Source of the DNA: Spirochaetaceae bacterium
Lineage (GTDB): Bacteria > Spirochaetota > Spirochaetia > Treponematales > Breznakiellaceae
Length of the DNA: 64,000 nt
Reading direction: 5' to 3'
Assembly: GCA_031278215.1 (NCBI GenBank)
Contig: JAITKV010000011.1
Coordinates: forward strand, 58,063-122,062
Within the stretch, counting starts at the first letter, position 1. Every line of letters starts with the position of its first letter. This document shows positions 16,754 to 26,801 of the stretch, in pieces. The notes beneath the pieces are model-generated. The model was given only the letters and a program-made list of their open reading frames with translations, did no database searches and was not told the DNA's origin. Position numbers and translations under genes: made by a program.

Positions 16754-17985
16754 TGACGGGGGGGGGTGCATCACTATCGCCCGCGGAAAATTCTGTTCTT
16801 AGGCGCCTGGTCCCTGCGGAGCCCCCGGATTGCGGGGCGCCCCGTTCGTTCTTACAGTCCCCGTTTTGGGGGGCCTTTAAGGCCCGGTTCGGCTGGAGGC
16901 CCCTGAGCTTTTGCTCCGAATGGCTTCACCGGCAGGGGCGGGGCTTCTGCCTGGTACTGTGCCGCCCCCTGGGGCCGGGAATCTCTTTTGCCTATGTGCC
17001 CTGGGGCCCTGAATTGCCGGAATCCCCGCCCGGCCAGGCCGGAATCTGGAGCGCCGGGGAGAGGGGCCGGGCGGCGGCGGAACTGGCCAAGGCTCTCCGG
17101 CCCCTTCTTCCCAGGAATACGGCGTTTATCCGTTTTGATCTGCCCTGGTATTGGGTGGAAGCTCCCGCCCAAACAGATCCCGCCGGGACAGATCCCGCCC
17201 AAGCCGGGGCCGCCGCGGGGATCGGGACCCCGGTCTTTTCCGCTCCGCCCGCGGATCCGCCCGCGGCCCCCGGATCTTTTATCCCCCCGAAACCCTTTAT
17301 CCGGGCCGCCGCGGACGTGCAGCCCCCGGACTCGGTACTGGTGGATCTAACCGGAGAAGAATCGGCGATACTGGCGGGGATGAAGCCAAAGTGGCGCTAC
17401 AACGTGGGGCTTGCGGAACGAAAGAACGTCAGCCTTCGCTGCGCGGCCGCATCCGGCGGAGTCCGGGAGGACCTGGAAAAATTTTACGCCCTCTACCAGG
17501 AGACCGCGGACCGGGACGGTATTTTAATTCACAACCGGGAATATTACACGGCCCTGTTTGAAGAGGCGGCGAAGCACAAGGCGGATCTTCGGCTTTACAC
17601 GGCCTCTCATGGGGGACAGGACATCGCGGGAATAATTACCCTGTTTTGGGGTTTGGAAGGGGTGTACCTGTACGGGGCTTCGGCAAACCACAAACGAAAC
17701 CTGATGGCGCCCTATGCCCTGCAGTGGAGGGCCATGCGGGACGCCAAGGCCGCGGGCTGCGGATTCTACGATCTTTTTGGCATAGCTCCGAAGGCGGATC
17801 CGGCGCACCCCATGGCGGGGCTCTACCGGTTTAAAACCGGCTTTGGCGGCCAAATCATCCACCGGCCCGGCAGCTGGGATTACCCCTACCGTCCCCTGGC
17901 CACGGCCCTGTACCATGGGGCGGAACGGATCAGGAAAAAAATCCGGGACAGTAAAAAGCGGCAAAAACGGCGTTCCCGCCTGTAA
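16753..17985 (+). CDS. FemAB/FemX family peptidoglycan-bridge aminoacyltransferase
   Basis: A 410-residue protein of the FemABX acetyltransferase-fold group, which use aminoacyl-tRNA to add residues to lipid II. Recognisable blocks: [121 protein letters not shown] and YRFKTGFGGQIIHRPGSWDYP. The last block is very typical. A Pro/Ala-rich stretch around residues 135-190, with repeated DPAGTDPAQ, is a non-conserved insert. The gene is translationally coupled to metG, an uncommon but sensible pairing given the dependence on charged tRNA. The amino acid added is unknown. Confidence 0.85.
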   Translation: MTGGGASLSPAENSVLRRLVPAEPPDCGAPRSFLQSPFWGAFKARFGWRPLSFCSEWLHRQGRGFCLVLCRPLGPGISFAYVPWGPELPESPPGQAGIWSAGERGRAAAELAKALRPLLPRNTAFIRFDLPWYWVEAPAQTDPAGTDPAQAGAAAGIGTPVFSAPPADPPAAPGSFIPPKPFIRAAADVQPPDSVLVDLTGEESAILAGMKPKWRYNVGLAERKNVSLRCAAASGGVREDLEKFYALYQETADRDGILIHNREYYTALFEEAAKHKADLRLYTASHGGQDIAGIITLFWGLEGVYLYGASANHKRNLMAPYALQWRAMRDAKAAGCGFYDLFGIAPKADPAHPMAGLYRFKTGFGGQIIHRPGSWDYPYRPLATALYHGAERIRKKIRDSKKRQKRRSRL

Positions 17986-18040
17986 GCGTCCGGGGCGGAA
18001 GCCCCGGCTTAAAAAACCGCGGCCGGGCAAATCCAAAAAA

Positions 18041-18147
18041 TCCCCGCCAGGAGCTCCACGGCGCAAAAGCTAACCGCTTACCGCTGCTTCCTTCCGGACC
18101 TGACGGGGTTGGGCGGCCGCCTTCCGCATGGTTCCTGGCAGGGACCC
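18041..18147 (-). ncRNA. ffs: Small signal recognition particle RNA (4.5S type)
   Basis: On the minus strand the apical domain GTCAGGTCCGGAAGGAAGCAGC is the SRP RNA hallmark (Ffh-binding symmetric loop and GGAA tetraloop region). The 5' end CCCTGCCAGGA pairs with the 3' TCCTGGCGGGG, closing the long hairpin with one G-U pair, and a TTTTTT tract at 18035-18040 directly follows, giving a plausible terminator. Size is about 105 nt, the usual bacterial small form without an Alu domain. It guides Ffh-FtsY membrane targeting. Exact ends are estimated from pairing. Confidence 0.93.
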
Positions 18148-18189
18148 TTATGGTATCCCGAATGGGCTTTCAGGTCAATATTTGTCTGC

Positions 18190-18303
18190 CAAAACCACGC
18201 TTTATGGGCCGCTGCGGAAACTTCGTTTCCCCTGCAGTTTTCGGGGTAAAAAGCCGCCCGGCCGGCGATTTTTTAGAATTTTATGCGCGAAGCGCGGCAA
18301 ACT
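18190..18303. repeat. Second copy of the dispersed repeat element
   Basis: This stretch aligns with 3198-3292: AAAACC-CG-T--ATGGGC, then GGGTAAAAA-GCC, CCGGCG-TTTTTTAG, TTTTATG and GCGGCA-ACT. It ends two bases before the proC stop codon. No gene is seen. Confidence 0.65.
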
Positions 18304-18304
18304 G

Positions 18305-19159
18305 CTAGGCTAGTTCTGTGGAACGCTTCCAGGCCGCCTCCACGGCGGAAATAACCGCGCCGCGGAAACCGCCCCGTTCCAGGGCCGCGATTCCCTGGAT
18401 GGTGGTGCCCCCGGGGGATGTAACCATGTCCTTAAGCTCCCCCGGATGTTTTCCCGTTTGAAGCACCATGGCGGCGGTGCCCATGACGGTCTGGGCGGCG
18501 TAGCGCAGGGCCTTGTCCCGTGAAAGCCCCGCCATAACTCCCCCGTCCGCCAGGGCTTCGATAAATTGGCACACATAGGCGGGGCCGGATCCTGAAAGAC
18601 CCGTAACGGCGTCCATAAGCTTTTCGTCCACCTTGTCCACCAGCCCGGCGCCGGTTAGTATTTTTTCCAGTTCCGCCAGTTTTGCGGGGGGGAATTTAGC
18701 GGAAACCGCAAGGGCAATTACCCCCTGGGATATAAGGGCCGGGGTATTCGGCATAAGCCGCACCACCGGTACAGAGGCCAGCGGCGCCCGGGCGGCGGGA
18801 ATATCCATCCCCGAGCCGCTTACAATGGCCTGGATTTTGTTTATGGACCAGCCTGCGGCTAAGGAGACCAGTGTGGCGGGATCGCCTGAGGCAATACGTT
18901 CCCGCACCGTGGGGGCTATTTCCGCCAATACCGAGGGCAGTATCTGGGGCTTAACCGCCAGAAAAACGTATTGCCCGGTTTTTACCGCCTCCGTATTAGT
19001 GCCGAATACCGTGGCCCCCAGGACGCGGGCCAGGGTCCTTGCCTTGGACTTATCGGTATCGGTAACGCCGATATTTTCACCCCCCAGGGCGGCGGCGGCG
19101 CCCTTCATCAGGGCCGCCCCCATATTCCCGGCGCCTATGCAGGCAATTACTGTTTTCAT
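18305..19159 (-). CDS. proC: Pyrroline-5-carboxylate reductase
   Basis: A 284-residue enzyme that reduces 1-pyrroline-5-carboxylate to proline with NAD(P)H, the last step of proline synthesis. The N-terminal Rossmann motif IGAGNMGAALMKGA and the C-terminal signature LSGSGPAYVCQFIEALADGGVMAGLSRDKALRYAAQTVMGTA are diagnostic, as is SPGGTTIQGIAALERGGFRGAVI. Length is normal. It is the third gene of a minus-strand run proA-proB-proC, 50 bases after proB. Cytoplasmic, probably oligomeric. Confidence 0.97.
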   Translation of the reverse strand: MKTVIACIGAGNMGAALMKGAAAALGGENIGVTDTDKSKARTLARVLGATVFGTNTEAVKTGQYVFLAVKPQILPSVLAEIAPTVRERIASGDPATLVSLAAGWSINKIQAIVSGSGMDIPAARAPLASVPVVRLMPNTPALISQGVIALAVSAKFPPAKLAELEKILTGAGLVDKVDEKLMDAVTGLSGSGPAYVCQFIEALADGGVMAGLSRDKALRYAAQTVMGTAAMVLQTGKHPGELKDMVTSPGGTTIQGIAALERGGFRGAVISAVEAAWKRSTELA

Positions 19160-19209
19160 GGAAAGAGTATAGCACGGAGGATCGCTAATATCCAGCGAAA
19201 ATTTTTAAG

Positions 19210-19998
19210 TTACGCCAGAAACACCGTGGCCCGCTGGGTTCCCGCCGCCAGGGCTTCCAGGGCCCGGGGCCTTCCCCCGTGGGCCAAAATCATGGGGATG
19301 CCGTAGGACGCCGCAAGCTTGGCCGCGTCCAGCTTGGTAACAATGCCCCCGGTGCCAAACTCGCTGGTTCCGCCGGTATGGACCGACAGCCTGGCGGCGG
19401 CTATGTCGCGGACAGATTCAACCAGCGACGCCCCGGGATGCTCCTTGGGGTTTTTATCGTAGAGGCCGTCGATATCGCTAAAAAGGATAAGCAGATCCGC
19501 GCTCCACAGTATGGCGGACTGGGCCGCGAGGGTATCGTTATCGCCGATTTTTATTTCTTCCACGCTGACCGTATCGTTTTCGTTGATCACCGGAACGATC
19601 CCCTCGTCCACCAGGGTAAAAAGGGTATTGCGCATATTAAGAGTCCGGGTATGATCGCCAAAATCGTCCCGGGTTAGGAGGATCTGGGCAATGTGAATGT
19701 CCTGGGGGGCAAAGGCCCGTTCCCACGCGTCCATCAACTTTACCTGGCCCACGGCGCACAGGGCCTGGCGGTAATGGAGATCCCGCTTGCGGGCCCACTT
19801 ATCCATGGTGGACAGCCCCGCGACCTGGGCGCCGGAAGAGACGATGACGATCTGTTTGCCCGTTTTAATAAGCTCCGTCCCCTGGCGGGCAAATTCGGCA
19901 AGAAACTCATTGTTGATCTTCCCGTGGCCGTCGGCCAGGATATTGGATCCGAGTTTAAAGACTATCTTGCGGGACTCTGCGATAAGTTGTGGTATCAT
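19210..19998 (-). CDS. proB: Glutamate 5-kinase, short form without PUA domain
   Basis: A 262-residue amino-acid kinase that phosphorylates glutamate in the first step of proline synthesis. Motifs: IVFKLGSNIL, IVSSGAQVAGLSTM, PVINENDTVSVEEIKIGDNDTLAAQSA, LILFSDIDGLYDKNP, FGTGGIVTKLDAAKLAASYGIPMILAHGG. It ends after the kinase fold and lacks the C-terminal PUA domain found in the E. coli enzyme; short forms are known. The track start at 20184 lies inside proA and is rejected. The ATG at 19998, 20 bases after the proA stop, follows GGATCACAGGC. Confidence 0.95.
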   Translation of the reverse strand: MIPQLIAESRKIVFKLGSNILADGHGKINNEFLAEFARQGTELIKTGKQIVIVSSGAQVAGLSTMDKWARKRDLHYRQALCAVGQVKLMDAWERAFAPQDIHIAQILLTRDDFGDHTRTLNMRNTLFTLVDEGIVPVINENDTVSVEEIKIGDNDTLAAQSAILWSADLLILFSDIDGLYDKNPKEHPGASLVESVRDIAAARLSVHTGGTSEFGTGGIVTKLDAAKLAASYGIPMILAHGGRPRALEALAAGTQRATVFLA

Positions 19999-20017
19999 GC
20001 CTGTGATCCAGAACGGG

Positions 20018-21322
20018 TTAAGATGATTTCCGGATTTGTCCGGCGCCGCGTATATGGTACTTAATCGTCGTAAGCGCTTCAAGACCCATGGGGCCCCGGG
20101 CATGGAATTTCTGGGTGCTAATTCCCAGTTCCGCCCCAAAGCCGAATTCCCCCCCGTCGGTAAAGCGGGTGGACGCGTTGACATATACGCAGGCGGCGTC
20201 CACCCGGCGGCAGAATTCTTCCGCGGCCCGGTGATCGTTGGTAAGGATGGCTTCCGAATGGCCTGTGCCGTGGCGGTTAATGTGATCGACGGCCTCGTCC
20301 AGGGAATCGACCGTTTTTACCGCCAGAATATAATCCAGATATTCCGTATCCCAATCTTCTTCCACCGCGTCCTTTACCGCCGCATGGGGGAGCGCCGCGC
20401 CCTCCGCCGCGCCGCGGAGCGCCGGGGTCCGGGCGCCGATCACCGCCGCCTTTGCGGAAGGATCGCAGCGGAGCTCCGCCTTTCCCAAAAGGCGTTTTGC
20501 CAGGACGGGCATAAGGGCGGGCAAAGCTTTCCGGTGGACCAGAAGGGTTTCCACCGCATTACAGGCGCCGGGTTTTTGGAGCTTGGCGTTTTCAATAATC
20601 GCCGCGGCGGTTTCCACCTCCGCGGTTTCATCGGCGTAGATGTGGCAGTTTCCTTCGCCGGTTTCAATAACCGGGACCCCGGCATGTTCCACCACCCGCC
20701 GTATTAGGTCGCGCCCCCCCCGGGGAAGAACCACGTCCACATAGCCCCGGGCATGTAAAATTTCGTCTATCTCGTCCCGGCTTCCCGAATCCGCCAGGGC
20801 CACCGCGCCGCCGATTCCTCCGGCGGCTTCCAAGCCCTCTTTAATGGCCGCCGTCAGGGCCCGGTTCGATTCCAGGGCCGCCGAGGAGCCCCGAAGCAGG
20901 ATCCCGCAGCCCGCTTTGTAGGCCAGGCTAAAGGCGTCCACGCTTACGTTGGGCCGGGATTCATAGATAATTGCCGCCACCCCCAGGGGGACGGTGATCT
21001 GTTCTATTACAAGGCCGTTGGGGGTCTTCCAGCCCCCCCGGATCCTGCCTATGGGGTCCTCCAGCCCTATGATGGTCCTTAGGCCCGAAAGGATCAAATC
21101 GATGCGGCGGCCGGTAAGCGTCAGCCGGTCCGCCAGGGCTTCGGTCATCCCCCCGGAACGGGCCCTTTGTAGATCCCCGGCGTTGGCGGCGAGGATGGCC
21201 CCACGGTTCCGGTCTATGGCCTCCGCCGCGGCTTCAAGGGCGGCGTCTTTTTCCTGTCTGTTTTGCAGGGCCAGTTTTTTCTGGGCCTCTTTAAGGGAGA
21301 TAAAAACAGGGGTTAAATTCAT
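20018..21322 (-). CDS. proA: Gamma-glutamyl phosphate reductase
   Basis: A 434-residue aldehyde-dehydrogenase-fold enzyme that reduces glutamyl-5-phosphate with NADPH. Seen: PLGVAAIIYESRPNVSVDAFSLAYKAGCGILLRGSSAALESN, the catalytic cysteine in LQKPGACNAVETLLVH, and VDAACVYVNASTRFTDGGEFGFGAELGISTQKFHARGPMGLEALTT. Length is standard. It opens the proABC run, with the DEAD-box gene ending about 15 bases upstream on the same strand, so read-through from that gene is possible. Confidence 0.97.
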   Translation of the reverse strand: MNLTPVFISLKEAQKKLALQNRQEKDAALEAAAEAIDRNRGAILAANAGDLQRARSGGMTEALADRLTLTGRRIDLILSGLRTIIGLEDPIGRIRGGWKTPNGLVIEQITVPLGVAAIIYESRPNVSVDAFSLAYKAGCGILLRGSSAALESNRALTAAIKEGLEAAGGIGGAVALADSGSRDEIDEILHARGYVDVVLPRGGRDLIRRVVEHAGVPVIETGEGNCHIYADETAEVETAAAIIENAKLQKPGACNAVETLLVHRKALPALMPVLAKRLLGKAELRCDPSAKAAVIGARTPALRGAAEGAALPHAAVKDAVEEDWDTEYLDYILAVKTVDSLDEAVDHINRHGTGHSEAILTNDHRAAEEFCRRVDAACVYVNASTRFTDGGEFGFGAELGISTQKFHARGPMGLEALTTIKYHIRGAGQIRKSS

Positions 21323-21337
21323 ACGCGTCTCCGGCCC

Positions 21338-23254
21338 CTAGGGGTGCTTTTTCTTTCCAAGCATACCCAGAAGTTTTCCGAACAGGCCGGGTTTTTTCGC
21401 CGACGCATCCTCCGGGGGGCCTGACCGTGCCGGTCCTTCCTGCGGTCGGAACCCTCCGTCGTCCTTCTGCCGGGCCGGGGCGGGATTGGCACGCCCCCCC
21501 CGCCGGTTTCCGTTTCGGGAAGCTTCGGGGGGCCGGGATGACCGGGAGGAAGGCCGGGGCGCCTCGGGGGACCGGGAAGTCCGGGAGGACCCGGAGGAAG
21601 GCCGGGAGGCTTCGGGGGACCGGGAAGTCCGGGAGGAAGGCCGGGAAGCTTCGGGGGACCGGGAAGTCCGGGATAAGCCGGAGGAAGGCCGGGGCGCTTC
21701 GGGGGACCGGGAAGGCCGGGGAGACCGGGAGGAAGGCCGGGAAGCCTCAAGAGGCCGGGAAGCTCTGTCCCGGCGGGGCTTTCCTGTTTCCGGGGGCTTA
21801 TCTCCCCCCTTCCCCTCGTATTTTTCCTTGTAGTACGACATCCGTTCTTCAAGGGAAAGCCCGGACAGGTTCCGCCCTTCTTCCGGCCGCCCGGATCTTT
21901 GCCCGGGGGGATCCGTTTCGGTTCTTCCGGCTTCGTAGGGCTTCCGCCCCCGGCCTTCTTTCCGGTCCCGGCGGAGCCCCCCCTGCCGGCTGCCCCTGGC
22001 TGCCGCCGCGCCGGAATTCCTGTCCCCAAAACCGCCGGAACGGCCGCGGCCCTCTCTCTTTCGCCGGTCGGTCCGGTCGTCATAAAAATCGGTGTGGATC
22101 CTAAGCCCTTCGCTTTTATCCTGCCCAAAAAGTTCTTCCCCGGCGATTTCGCTGGGGATCTTCTTACCTATGTACTTTTCGATGTCCGCAAGCTCGTACA
22201 CGTCCTGTTCGCTAACCAGGCTTAGGGCCTTGCCGGTTTTGCCGGCCCGGGCGGTACGTCCTATACGGTGGACATAATTTTCCGCATCCGCGGGAAGATC
22301 GTAATTAATCACCAGGGCCAGGGCTTCAATGTCCAGGCCCCGGGCGGCCACATCGGTGGCCACCAGAACCCGGGTTATATCGGCCTTTAGATCCTCAATA
22401 ATTTTAAGCCGCTTTACCTGGGGAAGGTCGCCCATAATAAATTCGCAGGCGATGCCGTTTACCCGCAGGCGCTTGGCGACGATTTCTGCATATCGCTTGG
22501 TATTACAGAAGATAATAGCGCTTTCGGGCTGTTCCCGTTCCATGATGCCCAGAAGAAGGCGCATTTTATCCACCGAGTGCACATGGTACAGAAGCTGTTC
22601 CACCTCTTCCACCGTAACCGTCTCCGGCTCTATTTCTATTTCGTAGGGATTTTTAGTGTATTCCCAGGCCAGGTTTTTTACCCAGGTATTAAGGGTCGCG
22701 GAAAAAAGCATGGTCTGGCGGCGATCCGCCGGGGGAACCACCCCGATAAGCTTCCTTAGATCCGGATAAAAGCCCATGTCGAACATCCGGTCCGCCTCGT
22801 CAATGACCAGGAAGGCCATGTCCATAAGGTTCATGTGGCCCGATTTATTCAGGTCCAGTACCCGTCCCGGAGTACCCACCATGATTTGTACATTGTCCCG
22901 TAAAAGGCCCTGCTGCTGGGCGTATCCTACCCCGCCGTAAAAGCTTCCCGCTTTAAAGGGCAGGTACTTTCCCAGTGTCTTTGCTTCTTTTTCAACCTGT
23001 ACGGCCAGTTCCCTGGTGGGCACCATAATCAGGGCCTTTTTTCCGCCCAAAAGAGATTCCGAAAGAAGCCGCTGGAAAATCACGATAAGAAAGGCCGCGG
23101 TTTTTCCCGTGCCGGTCTGGGACTGGACGTACAGATCCTGGCCTCCAAAGGCGTGGGTTAATACCTGTTCCTGGACGGGCATGCAGGTAAGGTACCCCGC
23201 TTCGCCGATGCCCCTTTGAAGATCCGCGTGCAGATTAAGCTTGCTGAATTCCAT
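21338..23254 (-). CDS. DEAD-box RNA helicase with long repetitive basic tail
   Basis: A 638-residue ATP-dependent RNA helicase. The helicase core (1-370) has Q-motif region FSKLNL, motif I SQTGTGKT, Ia PTRELAVQ, II VIDEADRMFDM, III FSATL, IV IIFCNTKRYAE, V ATDVAARGLDIE and VI YVHRIGRTARAGKTG. After about residue 400 the chain is RG-rich, then becomes an array of SRPSSRSSRTSRSPEA-like units, followed by a basic KKKHP end. Such tails bind RNA non-specifically in RhlE/CsdA-type helicases. The start MEFSKLN at 23254 is chosen over the TTG at 23296 because it places the Q motif normally. The substrate is unknown. Confidence 0.92.
   Translation of the reverse strand: MEFSKLNLHADLQRGIGEAGYLTCMPVQEQVLTHAFGGQDLYVQSQTGTGKTAAFLIVIFQRLLSESLLGGKKALIMVPTRELAVQVEKEAKTLGKYLPFKAGSFYGGVGYAQQQGLLRDNVQIMVGTPGRVLDLNKSGHMNLMDMAFLVIDEADRMFDMGFYPDLRKLIGVVPPADRRQTMLFSATLNTWVKNLAWEYTKNPYEIEIEPETVTVEEVEQLLYHVHSVDKMRLLLGIMEREQPESAIIFCNTKRYAEIVAKRLRVNGIACEFIMGDLPQVKRLKIIEDLKADITRVLVATDVAARGLDIEALALVINYDLPADAENYVHRIGRTARAGKTGKALSLVSEQDVYELADIEKYIGKKIPSEIAGEELFGQDKSEGLRIHTDFYDDRTDRRKREGRGRSGGFGDRNSGAAAARGSRQGGLRRDRKEGRGRKPYEAGRTETDPPGQRSGRPEEGRNLSGLSLEERMSYYKEKYEGKGGDKPPETGKPRRDRASRPLEASRPSSRSPRPSRSPEAPRPSSGLSRTSRSPEASRPSSRTSRSPEASRPSSGSSRTSRSPEAPRPSSRSSRPPEASRNGNRRGGRANPAPARQKDDGGFRPQEGPARSGPPEDASAKKPGLFGKLLGMLGKKKHP
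21535..21770. repeat. Tandem repeat array in the helicase tail
   Basis: Imperfect units of about 36-50 bp share the core CTTCGGGGGACCGGGAAGTC followed by GGAGGAAGGCCGGG. The array is in frame and encodes the R/S/P-rich tail. Unit number is likely to vary between strains. Confidence 0.85.
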
Positions 23255-23341
23255 AATAGTTGTACTACTATAGCCTTTAATCGAAAGGAGGAACAAGACC
23301 CGGTTTGCGGCGCAGGGAAATTTTGGGAACAGCCCTGGCTC

Positions 23342-24298
23342 CTAGATGTTCCTGCCCTTAAATTGATCCCCCGGCGCCGGAAGGCCGGCCCCCGGTTTAT
23401 GGAGCATGCCCTGCAGCGCCAACTGCAGCGCCAGGGCGAATATAAAGGCGGTCCAGGAATATGTAAAACCGCCCAGGAAGCCGAAGAGTAAAAAACAGGC
23501 GGCCGCGCCCGTCCATATGGCGCCGGAAAAAAGCCGCCGCCGGGCCGCGGCGGGGCCGGAGATCCTTTCATATTCCTCGGTTTCCCTGTTCCGGGCAATC
23601 CGTTCCCGCATCCAGGGCTTAAACCGGCTTTTCTCGGTGAGCACAAGAAAGGCCAACAGGGCGGCGCCGGGAAGTCCGAAGGGAATAAGCAGGCCCAGGG
23701 CGCTTATAACGTTTACCGGACTATGGCCTGCCGCAAAGTAGCTAAGGGGCGCCATGGTAAGGCTAAAGCTTATGAGTCCCGCGGCCAAGGTATATCCCAG
23801 GGCCCGTTTTTTCTTCATCGGATGCATCGCGGAACTTTCCTGGGTAAGGCCCAGAAAAACAAATCCGCCGATCCCCAGGGTGGTAAAGATCATCAGGGTC
23901 CCGAACATGGGAACCAAAGCTTTCCGGACCGGAACTATTTCCCCTTCCTGGTATATCGAAAAATAGGCTAGTACGGCGGCAATAAACCCGAAGGCGAGCA
24001 GGATGCCGAAGCACAGATAGGCGGCGATCCGGGGGATCTTCATATACCGGCGGATCCCCATATATGCATCCTGGTATATCTCTTGGCGGCGTTTTAGGCT
24101 TAGTTCATCGGCCAGGACGCTAATGTCCCCCAGCTCGCCGGAAGCTTTGGCAAAGGCTTCGTTTTCGGACAGGCCCTTGTGTATTAAACTTGCGATGCGG
24201 TCCTCCAGGTTGCTTTTAAGCTCTTCCATAAAATCCTTTAATTCAGGGGTTTCTTCGTAATCCGCAAAAAGGGATTTAACATAAGTTTGAGTATCCAT
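23342..24298 (-). CDS. HAAS-domain membrane protein paired with PadR regulator
   Basis: A 318-residue membrane protein. Residues 1-90 form a helical HAAS/DUF1700-type domain (YVKSLFADYEETPELKDFMEELKSNLEDRIASLIHKGLSENEAFAKASGELGDI is continuous in the translation and typical of it). After that come about six hydrophobic segments with no enzymatic motif. Genes of this kind commonly sit beside PadR regulators and are thought to act in membrane stress or regulator control; the partner gene is immediately upstream here. The start at 24298 follows GGAGCACAC; the longer track start is rejected. A dispersed inverted repeat separates it from padR. Confidence 0.8.
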   Translation of the reverse strand: MDTQTYVKSLFADYEETPELKDFMEELKSNLEDRIASLIHKGLSENEAFAKASGELGDISVLADELSLKRRQEIYQDAYMGIRRYMKIPRIAAYLCFGILLAFGFIAAVLAYFSIYQEGEIVPVRKALVPMFGTLMIFTTLGIGGFVFLGLTQESSAMHPMKKKRALGYTLAAGLISFSLTMAPLSYFAAGHSPVNVISALGLLIPFGLPGAALLAFLVLTEKSRFKPWMRERIARNRETEEYERISGPAAARRRLFSGAIWTGAAACFLLFGFLGGFTYSWTAFIFALALQLALQGMLHKPGAGLPAPGDQFKGRNI

Positions 24299-24324
24299 GT
24301 GTGCTCCTTCATAAGATATTAGAC

Positions 24325-24356
24325 TTGTTCGACAACCCGGTTGGGTTCCGGACAAC
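24325..24356. repeat. Dispersed inverted-repeat element, copy 1
   Basis: TTGTTC and GACAA flank the palindromic core AACCCGGTTGGGTT. A second copy with the same core lies at 54002-54032. This copy sits in the 59-base gap between padR and the HAAS gene, where a hairpin could affect the balance of their expression. Confidence 0.7.
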
Positions 24357-24357
24357 T

Positions 24358-24798
24358 CTATTGCAGGTTAAGCATATCCCGGCTCTTTGCAACGGCGCCG
24401 CCGATTACGGCGCCGCCGGTTACGGCGCCGCCGGTTTGCATAAGGCTTTCAAGAATTTTCCGGGTAAATTCCCAGTCCTGCATATTCCGGCGGTAGCTTT
24501 CCCGGCCCGTATCGGTTAGATGGTAGTACCGCCGCCGGGCCCCCCGGGTTTCATCCCCCCAGTAGGAAGTAATGCAGCCTTCTTGTTCCAGCCGCTTATA
24601 GCTGGAATACAGGGTCGTTTCTTTAAGTTCGTACCGGTCCCCGGTCCGTTCGAGAATAGTGGTATAGATTTCGAACCCATAGGCGTCCCCGCCGTGCAAG
24701 ATTCCCAGTACAATAGTTTCCGTGTGGCCCCGGAGCAGATCCGGCGACAACTTCGGTTTATACGGTTCCTCTGTTCTGGGGCTTTGCGGTATATCCAT
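24358..24798 (-). CDS. PadR-family transcriptional regulator
   Basis: A 146-residue winged-helix regulator. The block LLRGHTETIVLGILHGGDAYGFEIYTTILERTG then LKETTLYSSYKRLEQEGCITSYWGDETRGARRRYYHLTDTGRE is the PadR signature, followed by a C-terminal dimerisation helix. Three TGGAV-like pentapeptides near residue 122-136 come from a 15-bp tandem repeat and are not a family feature. A near-consensus promoter lies just upstream. PadR proteins usually repress their own operon, here with the HAAS gene. Ligand unknown. Confidence 0.9.
   Translation of the reverse strand: MDIPQSPRTEEPYKPKLSPDLLRGHTETIVLGILHGGDAYGFEIYTTILERTGDRYELKETTLYSSYKRLEQEGCITSYWGDETRGARRRYYHLTDTGRESYRRNMQDWEFTRKILESLMQTGGAVTGGAVIGGAVAKSRDMLNLQ
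24391..24435. repeat. Three 15-bp tandem repeats inside padR
   Basis: Units AACGGCGCCGCCGAT, TACGGCGCCGCCGGT and TACGGCGCCGCCGGT share the ACGGCGCCGCCGG core with the array in the pseudouridine synthase gene. On the coding strand they give TGGAV, whereas the other array gives PAAPW, so the two are read in different frames. Confidence 0.9.
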
Positions 24799-24855
24799 AG
24801 GCCGGTTCCTCCTTCTTGTATAGTGTTTGTCGTTTATCTCTCTCTGTCAGATAAT

Positions 24856-24884
24856 ATTGTATATCAAATTAATATGACTGTCAA
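24856..24884 (-). promoter_or_regulatory. Sigma-70 type promoter of padR
   Basis: On the minus strand TTGACA is followed after exactly 17 bases by TACAAT, about 60 bases upstream of the padR ATG. The spacer is AT-rich, unlike the surrounding DNA, and is a likely PadR operator region. Confidence 0.75.
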
Positions 24885-24932
24885 GTATAATTTAAAAATT
24901 AAAGGCCCGGCGGCCAAAAAGCCCCGGATTAA

Positions 24933-24964
24933 AAAAAACCCTCCGGCCGGAACCGGAGGGTTTT
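24933..24964 (-). terminator. Rho-independent terminator of groEL
   Basis: AAAACCCTCCGG and CCGGAGGGTTTT form a 12-bp perfect stem with a six-base loop. On the minus strand it is followed by a T run, about 70 bases past the groEL stop. Confidence 0.92.
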
Positions 24965-25033
24965 GTGTTAGGGGGGCGCCGGATTTTCCAAAATTCACCG
25001 GCTTGGCCGGCGCTTTGGAAGTTTCCGGGTTTT

Positions 25034-26731
<1,698 letters not shown>

Positions 26732-26752
26732 TTATGTCCCTGTTAGAGACCG

Positions 26753-26780
26753 ATTATAAGATAGCAAAATTTGCTGTAAA
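26753..26780 (-). promoter_or_regulatory. Probable groEL promoter with internal palindrome
   Basis: On the minus strand TTTACA is followed after 16 bases by TATAAT. The spacer and -35 region contain AGCAAAATTTGCT (26763-26775), an inverted repeat that could be an operator. The CIRCE sequence expected for HrcA control is absent. Confidence 0.6.
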
Positions 26781-26801
26781 AAGTCAATATTGGGAGTTAA
26801 A

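Noticed and set aside
19999-20184. Longer N-terminus of glutamate 5-kinase in the ORF track
   Set aside because: It lies inside proA and does not resemble the family; the kinase starts at MIPQLIAESRKIV.
21535-21770. Possible CRISPR or mobile element
   Set aside because: The units are coding, of variable length and belong to the helicase tail.
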